Assembly: GCF_009908295.1 (NCBI RefSeq)
Contig: NZ_JAAALO010000001.1
Span: 310,001-374,000, forward strand
Source of the DNA: Micromonospora rubida
GTDB taxonomy: Bacteria; Actinomycetota; Actinomycetes; Mycobacteriales; Micromonosporaceae
Length of the DNA: 64,000 nucleotides
Direction of reading: 5' to 3'
The translations under genes and the position numbers were made by a program. Of this stretch, positions 33,567-41,769 are shown one piece after another. How positions within the stretch are numbered: the stretch's first letter is position 1; every line of letters begins with the position of its first letter. The notes beneath the pieces were generated by a model that was not told where the DNA came from, made no database searches, and saw nothing but the letters and a program-made list of their open reading frames with translations.

Positions 33567-35351
33567 CTACTGTTCGCAGTGTGGTGCGGACTCAACTTGG
33601 GTGGTCCATGGGGTGGCGGTCGGGGTGAGCCAGAGGTCGGCGTCTCCGCTGTCGGTCCTGCCGGTCAGCACGTCGACATCGAGGGTCCGGGTGGTGCCGG
33701 GGCGTACCTCGACGTTGGCGATGACGACCTGTCGCCGCCGTTCGAGGCCGCTGCCGACCCGCAGGTCGGCTCCGTCGAGCCGGCTGGCTAGCACCGCGCC
33801 GCCGGCCGGGCTGTAGACGGAGACCAGGGTGCGGGCGGTGTAGGGATTTCCGGCCAGGCCGAGGCCGAGGACCGAGGGGGACAGCCCGCCGGGGGGCGCG
33901 GTCGAGTGGAGCGTGAAGCTCAGCCGTAGCTGCCGCCGGCCGTCGGGGCGGCACTGCCCCACGGTCAGGGTCGCCGACGGCCGCAGGTAGTAGCCGAGCT
34001 TCGCGCCGCTGCCGTCGTTGAGGAACACGCCGACGGTGGGAACGTTCTCCTGCTCGGGCAGCGCCCCACCCAACCGGCTGCCGGCGATGACCCGCTGCTC
34101 GGCCGGGTGGGCGCTCCAGAACAGGATCCGCCGCTCGACGATGGCGCGGTCCAGTGCGGACAGCAACGCCCGGGGGTCGACCTCCCGGGTGAAGAAGGTG
34201 TTGAACACCGCCGCAGCGGAGGCCGCGAAGAACTCGTCCTGCCGGGCCAGGTCCAGCCGCTGGTACGAGTCGGAGAGCAGGGTGTGCACCACCTTGTCGC
34301 TGACCAGCGTGGCGTTGCCCGGCACGGGCACCGGCCCGGTGGCCTTGAGCAGGTACGACAACACCACCGGGTCGACCGCGAGCACCCCGTCGACCGTGGT
34401 GCCGCTGCGCTTGCGGTACATCTCCCGGAAGAGCGCCGCAGCGGTCGGGAAGTGCGGGGTCAGGTTGACGTCCGCCGGGTAGGTGCCGACCAGATCGGTG
34501 TAGAGGTTGCGGACCTCGGTGCTCAGCTTCGCGGACAGGTCGAAGCGGCCCAGGCTGCTGGCCGCGTCCTGTGCGCCCATCCGGAGCCGGCCGTCCTCGG
34601 CCTTGATCACCGCGTACGCGCCGAACATGCCGCCGGTGGCCCGCAGCTCGGCAGGGTTCTGCGACACCAGCAGGTAGCTGCGCGGCTCGTCCGCGCCGAG
34701 CAGGTTCGGCAGCAGGCGGGCGGCCTGGTCGGCGGACCGGGTCAGGGCGGCCAGGCGATCGGTCTCGGCCCGCAGGTCCGTCACGGCCTGTCGGACCTGG
34801 TCGACCAGTCCGGTGGTGGGCACGGCGGCGAGCCGGGCGTTGGTGCGCCGGACGACGTCGTCGGTGTCGGCGAGCTGGGCCGAGACGGCCCGGAGCTGGT
34901 TGACGTCCAGCCGTCCCTTGCCGGGCAGCAGGGTGGACAGGTCGGTGCGCAGCAGGGCCGGGAACGCGTCCCGGGCGAGTTCGTCGACGGCCACCGCGAT
35001 CTCGCGGACCGCGGCGAGGTCGTCCCCGGCGTACGGGGTGTGCCGCCCGACCCACCAGCCCGGGTCGGCGGTGGCGTCGCGGGCCGCGGCGGCCTGATCC
35101 TGGAGCGCGGCGAGGGTGCGTTGCGCCCGATCGGCGTCGCCCCCGACCACTTCGGTGCTGAGCTGCCGCGCCAGCCCGGCGGCGTTGAGCAGGTGGGCCC
35201 GGGCCTGCCAGCCACGGAAGCCGACCCAGCCGCCGCCGAGCGCGACGAGCGAGCCGACGATCAGGCCGGTGAGCAGGGCGCGGCGTACCCGGGCCCTGGT
35301 ACGCCGTCGGGGTCTCCGCCGACGGCGGTGGGGCCGCACAGTTTCGCTCAC
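33567..35351 (-). CDS. DUF4012 membrane-anchored protein
   Basis: 594 residues from the GTG at 35351, with GGGAGAAGG upstream. A basic Arg-rich N-terminus is followed by one TM helix (ALLTGLIVGSLVALGGGWVGF, near 25-45) and a large outside domain of DUF4012 type. Its conserved core reads LLVSQNPAELRATGGMFGAY, then LTPHFPTAAALFREMY and VDGVLAVDPVVLSYLLKATG. DUF4012 proteins usually sit beside exopolysaccharide or glycosyltransferase genes and resemble LytR-CpsA-Psr-like accessories in setting; the function is unproven. Preceded by a glycosyltransferase gene and followed by the LPVTG protein. Confidence 0.9.
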   Translation of the reverse strand: MSETVRPHRRRRRPRRRTRARVRRALLTGLIVGSLVALGGGWVGFRGWQARAHLLNAAGLARQLSTEVVGGDADRAQRTLAALQDQAAAARDATADPGWWVGRHTPYAGDDLAAVREIAVAVDELARDAFPALLRTDLSTLLPGKGRLDVNQLRAVSAQLADTDDVVRRTNARLAAVPTTGLVDQVRQAVTDLRAETDRLAALTRSADQAARLLPNLLGADEPRSYLLVSQNPAELRATGGMFGAYAVIKAEDGRLRMGAQDAASSLGRFDLSAKLSTEVRNLYTDLVGTYPADVNLTPHFPTAAALFREMYRKRSGTTVDGVLAVDPVVLSYLLKATGPVPVPGNATLVSDKVVHTLLSDSYQRLDLARQDEFFAASAAAVFNTFFTREVDPRALLSALDRAIVERRILFWSAHPAEQRVIAGSRLGGALPEQENVPTVGVFLNDGSGAKLGYYLRPSATLTVGQCRPDGRRQLRLSFTLHSTAPPGGLSPSVLGLGLAGNPYTARTLVSVYSPAGGAVLASRLDGADLRVGSGLERRRQVVIANVEVRPGTTRTLDVDVLTGRTDSGDADLWLTPTATPWTTQVESAPHCEQ

Positions 35352-35439
35352 ACCTTCTCCCGTCGAAAAGCGGACAGAAATGACGATTCATCGTTTTCTA
35401 GCACGCATGACGCAGGCCGCGTGGCTGTATCGCGCTTTT

Positions 35440-36699
35440 TTAGCTTTCGAGTCCCGTACGAGAGTTTTCTTCCGTCGAGTCCGAACCGCGGCGCAGCGCG
35501 GCCACCTCGTACAGCAGCTCCTCGACGCGGTCCACCCCGCCGCGCGTGGACATGTCGCGCAGGTACGCCTCCCGGCCGCGTCGCCCCATCTCCAGCCGGG
35601 CCGGCGTCGGGATCGTGGCGGCCAGCCAGAACCGGTCGGCCAGGGTGGCCCAGTCCTCGGGCGGGCAGGACAGCCCGGCCCGGGCCCGTTCCACGATCTC
35701 CACGGTGTCGCCCCCGGCGGAGGCCACCACCGGCGAGGCGGAGCTGAACGCCGCCTGGAGCTTGCCGGGGACGCTCCCGCGCAGCTCCGGCAGGTCGCGC
35801 AGCATCACCAGCTGGTAGTCCGCGGCGGCGTACAGGTCGGACATCTCCAGCGGTGACCGACGCGCGACGAACCGGACGTTGCGGGCCCCCAACTCGTCGG
35901 CGAGCCCGCGCACCCGACCCTCGTCGGGGCCCGAGCCGACCAGGACCAGGTCCATCGTGCCGCGCAGCGGGGCGGCGGCCCGGACCGCCGTCTCCAGGCC
36001 CTGCCGGGCGCCGATGGTGCCGGCGTACATCACCGCGCAGCGGCCGTCGCCCCGGACCAGCCGGCGGGCCTCCCGGGTCGGCTCGGCGGGGTGGAACAGT
36101 CGCTCGTCGGTCCAGTTGAGCACCACCCGCACCCGGTCCGCGTCGGCACCGCCGGCGACCACCAGGTCACGCATGGCGGGGGCCGCCACCGCGACCAGGT
36201 CCGCCGAGCGGTAGAGCCGCCGGGTGGCGGCGGCGATCCGGCCCGCCCAGGGCCGTGCCGCCTCCGCCGGCCCGGGCAGCTCCGGGTGCACGTCCTGGAC
36301 GTGCAGCAGCGTCGGAACCGCGCCCAGCAGGCGCAGCAGCCCGAGCGCGGCGAAGGTCGTCGGCGGCAGCTGGTGGACGTACAGGGCGTCGACGCCGGCG
36401 AGTTGCCCCCGGCCGATCGTCCCGGCGCTGGCGGCGAAGGACAGCCAGCTCGCCATCCGGGCGCGGACGGAGGCGTCCCCGCCGGTCCACCGCGGCACCC
36501 GACGCACGGTCAGCCGCTCGCTGCGGCTCTCGTAGCGCCACCGTTGCCGCCAGCCCGGATAGGCGTGGCCGCCCGGGTAGTCGGGAAAGCCGGTCAGCAC
36601 GCGGACCTCGTGGCCGCGGGCCGCCAGCCCTTCGGCGAGGCTGCCGGAAATGAACGCCGGCTCCGGCGGGAAGTGGTACGCCAGGATGCCGATCCTCAC
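35440..36699 (-). CDS. GT4 glycosyltransferase (WbuB-like)
   Basis: 419-residue glycosyltransferase, GT-B fold. N-terminal MRIGILAYHFPPEPAFISGS is the acceptor-binding start typical of WbuB and relatives. The C-terminal donor domain holds VMYAGTIGARQGLETAVRAA and LVLVGSGPDEGRVRGLADEL, with the sugar-nucleotide acid/glycine region SVPGKLQAAFSSASPVVASA. It is predicted to add a sugar to a polysaccharide or lipid carrier on the cytoplasmic face. First gene in a run with the DUF4012 and LPVTG genes (88-bp gap). The donor sugar is not known. Confidence 0.9.
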   Translation of the reverse strand: MRIGILAYHFPPEPAFISGSLAEGLAARGHEVRVLTGFPDYPGGHAYPGWRQRWRYESRSERLTVRRVPRWTGGDASVRARMASWLSFAASAGTIGRGQLAGVDALYVHQLPPTTFAALGLLRLLGAVPTLLHVQDVHPELPGPAEAARPWAGRIAAATRRLYRSADLVAVAAPAMRDLVVAGGADADRVRVVLNWTDERLFHPAEPTREARRLVRGDGRCAVMYAGTIGARQGLETAVRAAAPLRGTMDLVLVGSGPDEGRVRGLADELGARNVRFVARRSPLEMSDLYAAADYQLVMLRDLPELRGSVPGKLQAAFSSASPVVASAGGDTVEIVERARAGLSCPPEDWATLADRFWLAATIPTPARLEMGRRGREAYLRDMSTRGGVDRVEELLYEVAALRRGSDSTEENSRTGLES

Positions 36700-36846
36700 C
36701 GGACACCCCCACCCCGGAGGTCACCTTCCGGCGCGGCGCAGCCACCCTGCGTGGCGACACCTGCATACGATGCCGGCAGCGCGCTGCCCACCGGCGCCGG
36801 CACGGTGCCAGGCCGCCGCGCGCCCAGACCGCTGGGAGAGTCTCCG

Positions 36847-37401
36847 ATGGCCGACCGGATCCTGTTCGTCTGCCACGCCAACCTGTGCCGCTCGCCGATG
36901 GCCGAGTACCTGGCGGGCTGGCTGCTGGCGAAGCTGCCGGTCGAGGTGGCCAGCGCCGGCACGGCCGCCGTCGACGGCCGGCCGATGCATCCGTACGCGG
37001 CGCAGGTGGCCGCCGGGACCGGCCGGGACCCGGCGGCGTTCCGCAGCCGGGCGCTGACGGCCGGCCAGCTCGCCGACGCCGCGCTGGTGCTGACCGCGAC
37101 CCGTCGCCAACGGGCGGCCTGCGTGTCGCTGGCTCCCGCCGCGCTGCACCGCACCTTCACCCTGCGCCAGTTCGGCCGGCTCGCCGGGCTGGCCGACGCG
37201 CCGGACACCACGGACGCCGGGCCGCTGCGCGCGGCGGCGCGGGCGGCGGCCCAGGCCCGGGGACGGTTGCAGCCGACCAGCACGGCCGAGGACGACCTCG
37301 GCGACCCGATCGGTGGCACGCCCGCGGACTTCCGGCGCTGCGCGCAGGAGATCGAGCGGTCGTTGACACCGGTCGCGGCGCTCATCGACGCAGCCGGGTG
37401 A
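36847..37401 (+). CDS. low-molecular-weight protein-tyrosine phosphatase
   Basis: 184-residue cytoplasmic phosphatase. The ATG at 36847 follows GGGAGAG. The P-loop FVCHANLCRSPMAEY (C-x5-R with Cys9) is complete, and the catalytic acid Asp is in EDDLGDPIG near the C-terminus. Such enzymes remove phosphate from tyrosine-rich tails of BY-kinases and other proteins. Its 3' end overlaps the end of the tyrosine autokinase gene by 20 bp on the opposite strand, so kinase and phosphatase are arranged tail to tail. The coupling suggests they act on the same phosphotyrosines. Confidence 0.93.
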   Translation: MADRILFVCHANLCRSPMAEYLAGWLLAKLPVEVASAGTAAVDGRPMHPYAAQVAAGTGRDPAAFRSRALTAGQLADAALVLTATRRQRAACVSLAPAALHRTFTLRQFGRLAGLADAPDTTDAGPLRAAARAAAQARGRLQPTSTAEDDLGDPIGGTPADFRRCAQEIERSLTPVAALIDAAG

Positions 37402-38854
37402 GTTCCTGCGTCGGGTCGGCGGCCCGTTCCTGACCGAAGAACCCGCTGCTGGTGGCGGTCGCCGGGGGGCCCATCCGCTCGGCCGGGGCGGCGGCGGGCG
37501 CGGGGGGTACGTCGATCCGGTAGCTCTCGTACTGGTCGGTCTCGGCGCGGCCGAGCTTGGCCATGTTGAGCACGCAGCCGAGCATCCGGACGGAGACCGA
37601 CTGGAGCGCCTGCGCGGCGGCGGCGATCTGGCCGCGGTCGGTGCGCCCGTACCGGCTGACCATCAGCGCCCCGTCGGCCTGGACGGCCACGACGACGCCG
37701 TCGGTGACGGTCCTCAGCGGGGCGGTGTCGATGACGACGATGTCCGCCGACTCCCGCAGCACCAGCAGCAGGTCCGCCATCGCCTTGGAGCCGAGCAGCT
37801 CGCTGGGGTTGGGCGGGACCGACCCGGCGGGCAGCACCAGCAGGGACTTGTCGCCCCACCGCTGCACCACGTCCCCCACGCTGACGTCGCCCAGCAGGAC
37901 GTCGGTCAGCCCGACGCTCGCCTCCAGGTTCAGGTACTCGGCCACCTTCGGCCGGCGCAGGTCGGCGTCGACCAGCGCGACCCGCCAGCCGGCCTCGGCG
38001 AGCGCGATGGCCAGGTTGCAGGAGAGGGTGGTCTTGCCCTCCCCCTGCAACGCGCTGGTCACGGCGATGACGCGCGCCGGTTCGTGGACGTCGACGAAGC
38101 GCAGGTTCGTCCGCAGCTTGCGGACCGCCTCGGCGCGCGGCGAGCTGGCCGCGTCCCCGACGATCAGCGGCGCGGTGCGTGCGGCGGGGTCGAACGGGAT
38201 CTCACCGAGCAGCGGGCTGCCGGTGGCGCGCTGGAGGCCGACCGCGTCCCGCAGCCGGTTGTCGAACCGGGTCCGGAGCACGGCCAGTCCGATGCCGACG
38301 AGCAGGCCGGCGAGCCCGCCGACGGAAAGGTTGAACGGCGGCTTGGGCGACACCGGCACGGAGCTGACCCTGGGTCCGCTGATCACCTCCACCTTGATCG
38401 GGGCGGTCCGCCCCTCGGGGGGGGTCTCCACCGCCTTGACCAGCTCGACGAACTGGGCGGAGACCGCCTCGGTCAGCCGCAGCGCCCGCGTCGCGTCGGT
38501 GTCGGTGACCGTGCCGCGCAACAGGACGGTGTCGGGGACGGTGCTGGCGCCGATCCTGGCCTGCACCTCCTCCGCCGTGAGCCCGAGCGGGTTCTTCGCC
38601 ACGACGCTCTGCGCCAGCCGGTCACTCTTCAGCAGGTCGGCGTACGACTTGACGCGCTGCTGCATGAAGATGCCGCCCTGGTACGCCTCGCTGACCCCCT
38701 GATTGGGGACGGTGACGAAGTAGGTCACCGAGGCGACGTACCGGGGCTTCGTCTGGACCGTGACCAGAGCGGCCACGCCGAGGCCCACCATGACGGCGAG
38801 CAGGACCAGCCACCAGCTGCGTCGGACGGCCCGGAGGTAATCACGAACGTCCAT
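37382..38854 (-). CDS. Wzz/BY-kinase: polysaccharide chain-length and tyrosine autokinase
   Basis: 490 residues. TM helices near 14-34 and 176-194 frame a Wzz-type outside domain. The cytoplasmic BY-kinase part follows: Walker A SALQGEGKTT (about 267-276), Walker A' VALVDADLRRP (about 292-302) and a Walker B-like VVIDTAPLR. Tyr residues in the C-terminal DQYESYRIDVPP are candidate autophosphorylation sites, though the tail is Pro/Ala-rich rather than a dense Tyr cluster. It controls chain length or export of a surface polysaccharide. The LMW phosphatase converges on it with 20 bp of overlap. Start is the ATG at 38854; GGGG-rich leader upstream. Confidence 0.92.
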   Translation of the reverse strand: MDVRDYLRAVRRSWWLVLLAVMVGLGVAALVTVQTKPRYVASVTYFVTVPNQGVSEAYQGGIFMQQRVKSYADLLKSDRLAQSVVAKNPLGLTAEEVQARIGASTVPDTVLLRGTVTDTDATRALRLTEAVSAQFVELVKAVETPPEGRTAPIKVEVISGPRVSSVPVSPKPPFNLSVGGLAGLLVGIGLAVLRTRFDNRLRDAVGLQRATGSPLLGEIPFDPAARTAPLIVGDAASSPRAEAVRKLRTNLRFVDVHEPARVIAVTSALQGEGKTTLSCNLAIALAEAGWRVALVDADLRRPKVAEYLNLEASVGLTDVLLGDVSVGDVVQRWGDKSLLVLPAGSVPPNPSELLGSKAMADLLLVLRESADIVVIDTAPLRTVTDGVVVAVQADGALMVSRYGRTDRGQIAAAAQALQSVSVRMLGCVLNMAKLGRAETDQYESYRIDVPPAPAAAPAERMGPPATATSSGFFGQERAADPTQELTRLRR

Positions 38855-39184
38855 CAGCCGGGAAGCCCCCGTCCGGTCCGTGCGGTCGACTTGTCAAGCA
38901 CAAGAGCTCCTCAGCAGTCACGGGGCGGTCACCGGCTCCGACACCCCCCACCCAGCGCATTCGGTTCCACCGACTGTAGAGGATGTAAGCGGTCAAAACG
39001 CCGCAAACGGTTCACTCAGCCAGATATCACCATTAATGGCCGCACCGCATCGCCGAATGCGTTCGGAACAACTGCCCCGGGACCCGGGAAGTGACGTGCG
39101 ACGCGGCGGACAACCGACGCGAGGGGCCCGTGGGCGGGCGGCGGCGGCCCTCGCGACCGCGGCGGGCCCGCTCCCCGGGTACGG
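38855..39184. other. control region upstream of the tyrosine autokinase
   Basis: About 330 bp without a gene. It holds the 10-bp palindrome CCATTAATGG (39030-39039) and the hairpin CCGAA-TGCG-TTCGG (39053-39066), both in an AT-richer patch 175-210 bp upstream of the kinase start. Either could be an operator. No promoter is clear. Confidence 0.45.
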
Positions 39185-39218
39185 CGGTGGGGGCGGCCGG
39201 CTGCCGTCGCCCCCACCG
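39185..39218 (-). terminator. terminator of the small acidic gene
   Basis: A perfect 11-bp stem (39185-39195 with 39208-39218) five bases beyond the minus-strand stop codon. Confidence 0.7.
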
Positions 39219-39223
39219 TGGAC

Positions 39224-39430
39224 TCAGCGTCGGCGATCGGCCGGCTCGTCCTCCTCGGACTGCTCGGTCTCGTCGCTGATCGCCTCGTTGAACGGCTCGG
39301 TGAGGTCGTCGCCCGGGACGGCCACCTCCTCGGCAAGGTCCTGCTCGTCGGGCCGCCCGCCGGGTTGCGGCTGGGGCGCGGTGGCGCCACCGGCGAAACC
39401 GTACTCGTTGGGCTCGTCGTGCCGGCTCAT
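39224..39430 (-). CDS. small acidic protein of unknown function
   Basis: 68 residues from the ATG at 39430, with GGGAGGA upstream. Rich in Glu, Asp, Pro and Gly (PDEQDLAEEVAVPGDDLTEP), with a C-terminal ADRRR. Likely disordered, with no motif. Conserved as a type in actinomycetes, but I do not recognise it. Short, so confidence is limited, though the ribosome binding site and terminator are good. Confidence 0.65.
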   Translation of the reverse strand: MSRHDEPNEYGFAGGATAPQPQPGGRPDEQDLAEEVAVPGDDLTEPFNEAISDETEQSEEDEPADRRR

Positions 39431-39556
39431 ACCGTCATCCTCCCGATTTATTCCGGTTTGTCTCCCGTGGCCCACGGTAGGCCGTGATCGTCTTCGGCGC
39501 AGCGCGCTACGGATTTGTCGACCCGACACCGGCTCGACCTGGCGGGCGTGGCGCGG

Positions 39557-39910
39557 TCATCGATCCAGGGTCACCTGTCGCTGCTCCTGGGCTATCTCAC
39601 GACGCAGGAAGAAGTTCAGCGCGGTCCGGATGGTGGCGATGGCCGCGAGCTGGCCGATCTGGCCGAAGGTCGGCGACACGGCGGTGCGCAGGATGTCGGC
39701 GGCAAGCTGGAACTCCAGCCCGAGGACAAGGAACCGGCCGAAGGAGAGCCGGATAGGGGTGAAGACGGCGGCGCTGCGGTGGCGCAGTCCCTCGACCACG
39801 AACCGCAGCGCCGCCCAGAACGCGCCCACGAAGATCACCAACGCGCCGATGACCTCCACCAGGGCGACCAGGACCTGGTCGCCCTGGCGCAGGAATTCCT
39901 CCCACCTCAC
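39557..39910 (-). CDS. DUF1622 membrane protein
   Basis: 117-residue membrane protein of the DUF1622 family, with hydrophobic segments around VALVEVIGALVIFVGAFWAA and LGLEFQLAADILRTAVSPTF. The start is GTG at 39910. No clear ribosome binding site. Function unknown. It lies 38 bp after the GDT1-type transporter gene in the same direction and may be co-transcribed with it. Confidence 0.82.
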   Translation of the reverse strand: MRWEEFLRQGDQVLVALVEVIGALVIFVGAFWAALRFVVEGLRHRSAAVFTPIRLSFGRFLVLGLEFQLAADILRTAVSPTFGQIGQLAAIATIRTALNFFLRREIAQEQRQVTLDR

Positions 39911-39948
39911 CCCGGGCCGTTACCCGCCCCGGCAGGCGGTAGTCGGGA

Positions 39949-40536
39949 TCAGTTGAGCTCGGCGACGGCCTCGAAGATGAGCCAGAGACCGCAGATGGCG
40001 AAGAGCACCGCCGCGCCGTACCGGATGGCGCGCTCCGGCAGGTGCCGGCCGAGCATCCGGCCGACGAGGATCGCCAGCGCGTCCGCGGCCACCATGCCGA
40101 TCGTCGACCCCAGCCAGGTGCCGAACCAGCCGTACTTGGTGGCCAGGGTGATGGTTGCCAGCATCGTCTTGTCACCCAGCTCGGCGAGGAAGAACGCGAC
40201 GCCGACGGCGATGACGGCGGACTTGCCGCTCCGCTCGGCCTTGCGCTTCTCCTCCTCGGTGAGCTTGTCGCCGCGCAGCGTCCACGCGCCGAAGCCGAGG
40301 AACGCGATGCCGGCGACGAGGGAGATCCAGCCGGTGGGCAGGGCGGCACCCAGCCCGTAACCGATGGCCACCGAGGCCAGATGGACGAGGGCGGTGGCGA
40401 TCGTGATGCCGATCAGCACCGGGACCGTCTTGAACCGCGTGGCGAACGTCAGCGCCATGAGCTGGGACTTGTCGCCCAGTTCGGCGACGAAGATGACGCC
40501 GAAGCTGACGACCAGCGCGACGAGGAAACCTTCCAT
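39949..40536 (-). CDS. TMEM165/GDT1 (UPF0016) cation transporter
   Basis: 195-residue integral membrane protein from the ATG at 40536; the frame is open upstream but runs into the riboswitch. Two copies of the family signature E-x-G-D-K-S/T are visible (VAELGDKSQLMAL and LAELGDKTMLATI), each at the start of a three-helix repeat. Family members move Mn2+ (and Ca2+) out of the cytoplasm. The upstream yybP-ykoY element supports an Mn2+ role: high Mn2+ would turn the gene on. Direction of transport and metal are family and context inference. Confidence 0.93.
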   Translation of the reverse strand: MEGFLVALVVSFGVIFVAELGDKSQLMALTFATRFKTVPVLIGITIATALVHLASVAIGYGLGAALPTGWISLVAGIAFLGFGAWTLRGDKLTEEEKRKAERSGKSAVIAVGVAFFLAELGDKTMLATITLATKYGWFGTWLGSTIGMVAADALAILVGRMLGRHLPERAIRYGAAVLFAICGLWLIFEAVAELN

Positions 40537-40608
40537 GACACCCTTCCCGATGGTGCCGGGCCGGGGTGTCGGGGCGCCCTCGACCCGGCCGTTGTGCACA
40601 GCCTGGGT

Positions 40609-40705
40609 CGAAGGTCTCGCCCGCCTCACCTGACGGTGGGGCCGCGTGGCCGGATGCGTGACGCACCAGTATGTCGACCACGACATTGAGGGCTACTCCC
40701 CTTCG
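40609..40705 (-). promoter_or_regulatory. yybP-ykoY manganese riboswitch
   Basis: On the minus strand the 97-nt element starts CGAAGGGGAGTAGCC and ends GGCGAGACCTTCG. The outer stem CGAAGG/CCTTCG closes it, GGGGAGTAGCC is the conserved 5' core, and GGTCGACATACTGG and GGGCGAGACC are the other conserved blocks. TAGGCT at 40713-40718 sits at the right distance for the -10 of this transcript. It is followed about 70 nt later by the GDT1-type transporter, the standard target. Class call is from memory of the consensus. Confidence 0.85.
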
Positions 40706-40787
40706 CCCCGGCAGCCTAGCCGACCGGCGGGGCAGGGGGCGACGCCGGGTGGACTGCGTCACCCGCGTCGGGCCGGCGGGGGCGGGC

Positions 40788-41753
40788 TCAGTCGGCGCGG
40801 GCCAGGGTCACGCCGAACAGACCGTCGGCGTCGGTCCAGAACTCCTCGGCGGTGAAGCCGGCGGTGGCCAGCTCCGCCGCGATCCGCTCCGGGCGGAACT
40901 TCGCCGACACCTCGGTGCGCAGCTCCTCCCCCGCCGCGAACGCCACCTCCAGATCGAGCACCCGGACCCGCTGCGGGCGCTCGGCGCGCAGCCGCATCTC
41001 GACCCACTCCCGCTCCGGGTCCCAGAGCGCGACGTGGGTGAACGCCTCCGGGTCGAAGTCGGCGCCCAGCTCCCGGTTGACCACCCGCAGCACGTTGCGG
41101 TTGAACTCGGCGGTCACCCCGGCCGCGTCGTCGTACGCGGGGACGATCACCGCAGGGTCCTTGACCAGGTCGGTGCCGAGGAGCAGCCAGTCGCCGGGCT
41201 CCAGGGCCGCGCGCATGGCGGCGAGGAAGCCGGCCCGCTCGGCGGGGAGCAGGTTGCCGATGGTGCCGCCGAGGAAGATCACCAGTCGGCGTCCACCGGC
41301 GGGCAGCCGGTCGAGATGTCGGGTGAAGTCCCCGACGATGCCGCGTACCCGCAGCCCGGGGTAATCGGCGGCGATCTGCTCGGTGGACTGCCGCAGGGCG
41401 CTGACCGAGACGTCCAGCGGCACGAAGGTGCCCAGCCCGCCATGGTGGGTGAAGGCGTCCAGCAGCAGCCGGGTCTTCTCCGACGAGCCGGAGCCCAGCT
41501 CGATCAGGGTCTTCGCCCCGGTCAGCTCGGCGATCTCGCCGGCCCGCTCGGTCAGCACGGACCGCTCGGCCCGGGTCGGGTAGTACTCCGGCAGGCGGGT
41601 GATCTCCTCGAACAGCTCGCTGCCCCGGGCGTCGTAGAACCACTTGGGCGGCAGCCACTTCGGTGCCGCGGTCAGCCCGGTCCGTACGTCCTCCCGCAGC
41701 CCCCGGCCGAGGTCCTGCTCCTCCAGGTAGATCTCCAGCGGCTCGACGCTCAT
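40788..41753 (-). CDS. egtD: L-histidine N-alpha-methyltransferase EgtD
   Basis: SAM-dependent enzyme making hercynine (trimethylhistidine) for ergothioneine. The ATG at 41753 has GGAGGAG upstream and gives 321 residues, the usual length. The motif LIELGSGSSEKTRLLLDAFT is the SAM glycine-rich loop. FYDARGSELFEEITRLPEYY is the N-terminal histidine-domain signature, and IFLGGTIGNLLPAER is the third family block. Last gene of the egtABCD unit; 16 bp separate it from egtC. Confidence 0.96.
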   Translation of the reverse strand: MSVEPLEIYLEEQDLGRGLREDVRTGLTAAPKWLPPKWFYDARGSELFEEITRLPEYYPTRAERSVLTERAGEIAELTGAKTLIELGSGSSEKTRLLLDAFTHHGGLGTFVPLDVSVSALRQSTEQIAADYPGLRVRGIVGDFTRHLDRLPAGGRRLVIFLGGTIGNLLPAERAGFLAAMRAALEPGDWLLLGTDLVKDPAVIVPAYDDAAGVTAEFNRNVLRVVNRELGADFDPEAFTHVALWDPEREWVEMRLRAERPQRVRVLDLEVAFAAGEELRTEVSAKFRPERIAAELATAGFTAEEFWTDADGLFGVTLARAD

Positions 41754-41769
41754 CGGGTCTCCTCCTCCG

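Noticed and set aside
36700..36846. Short reading frame between the glycosyltransferase and phosphatase genes
   Set aside because: No ribosome binding site and no coding-like composition; treated as a divergent promoter region.
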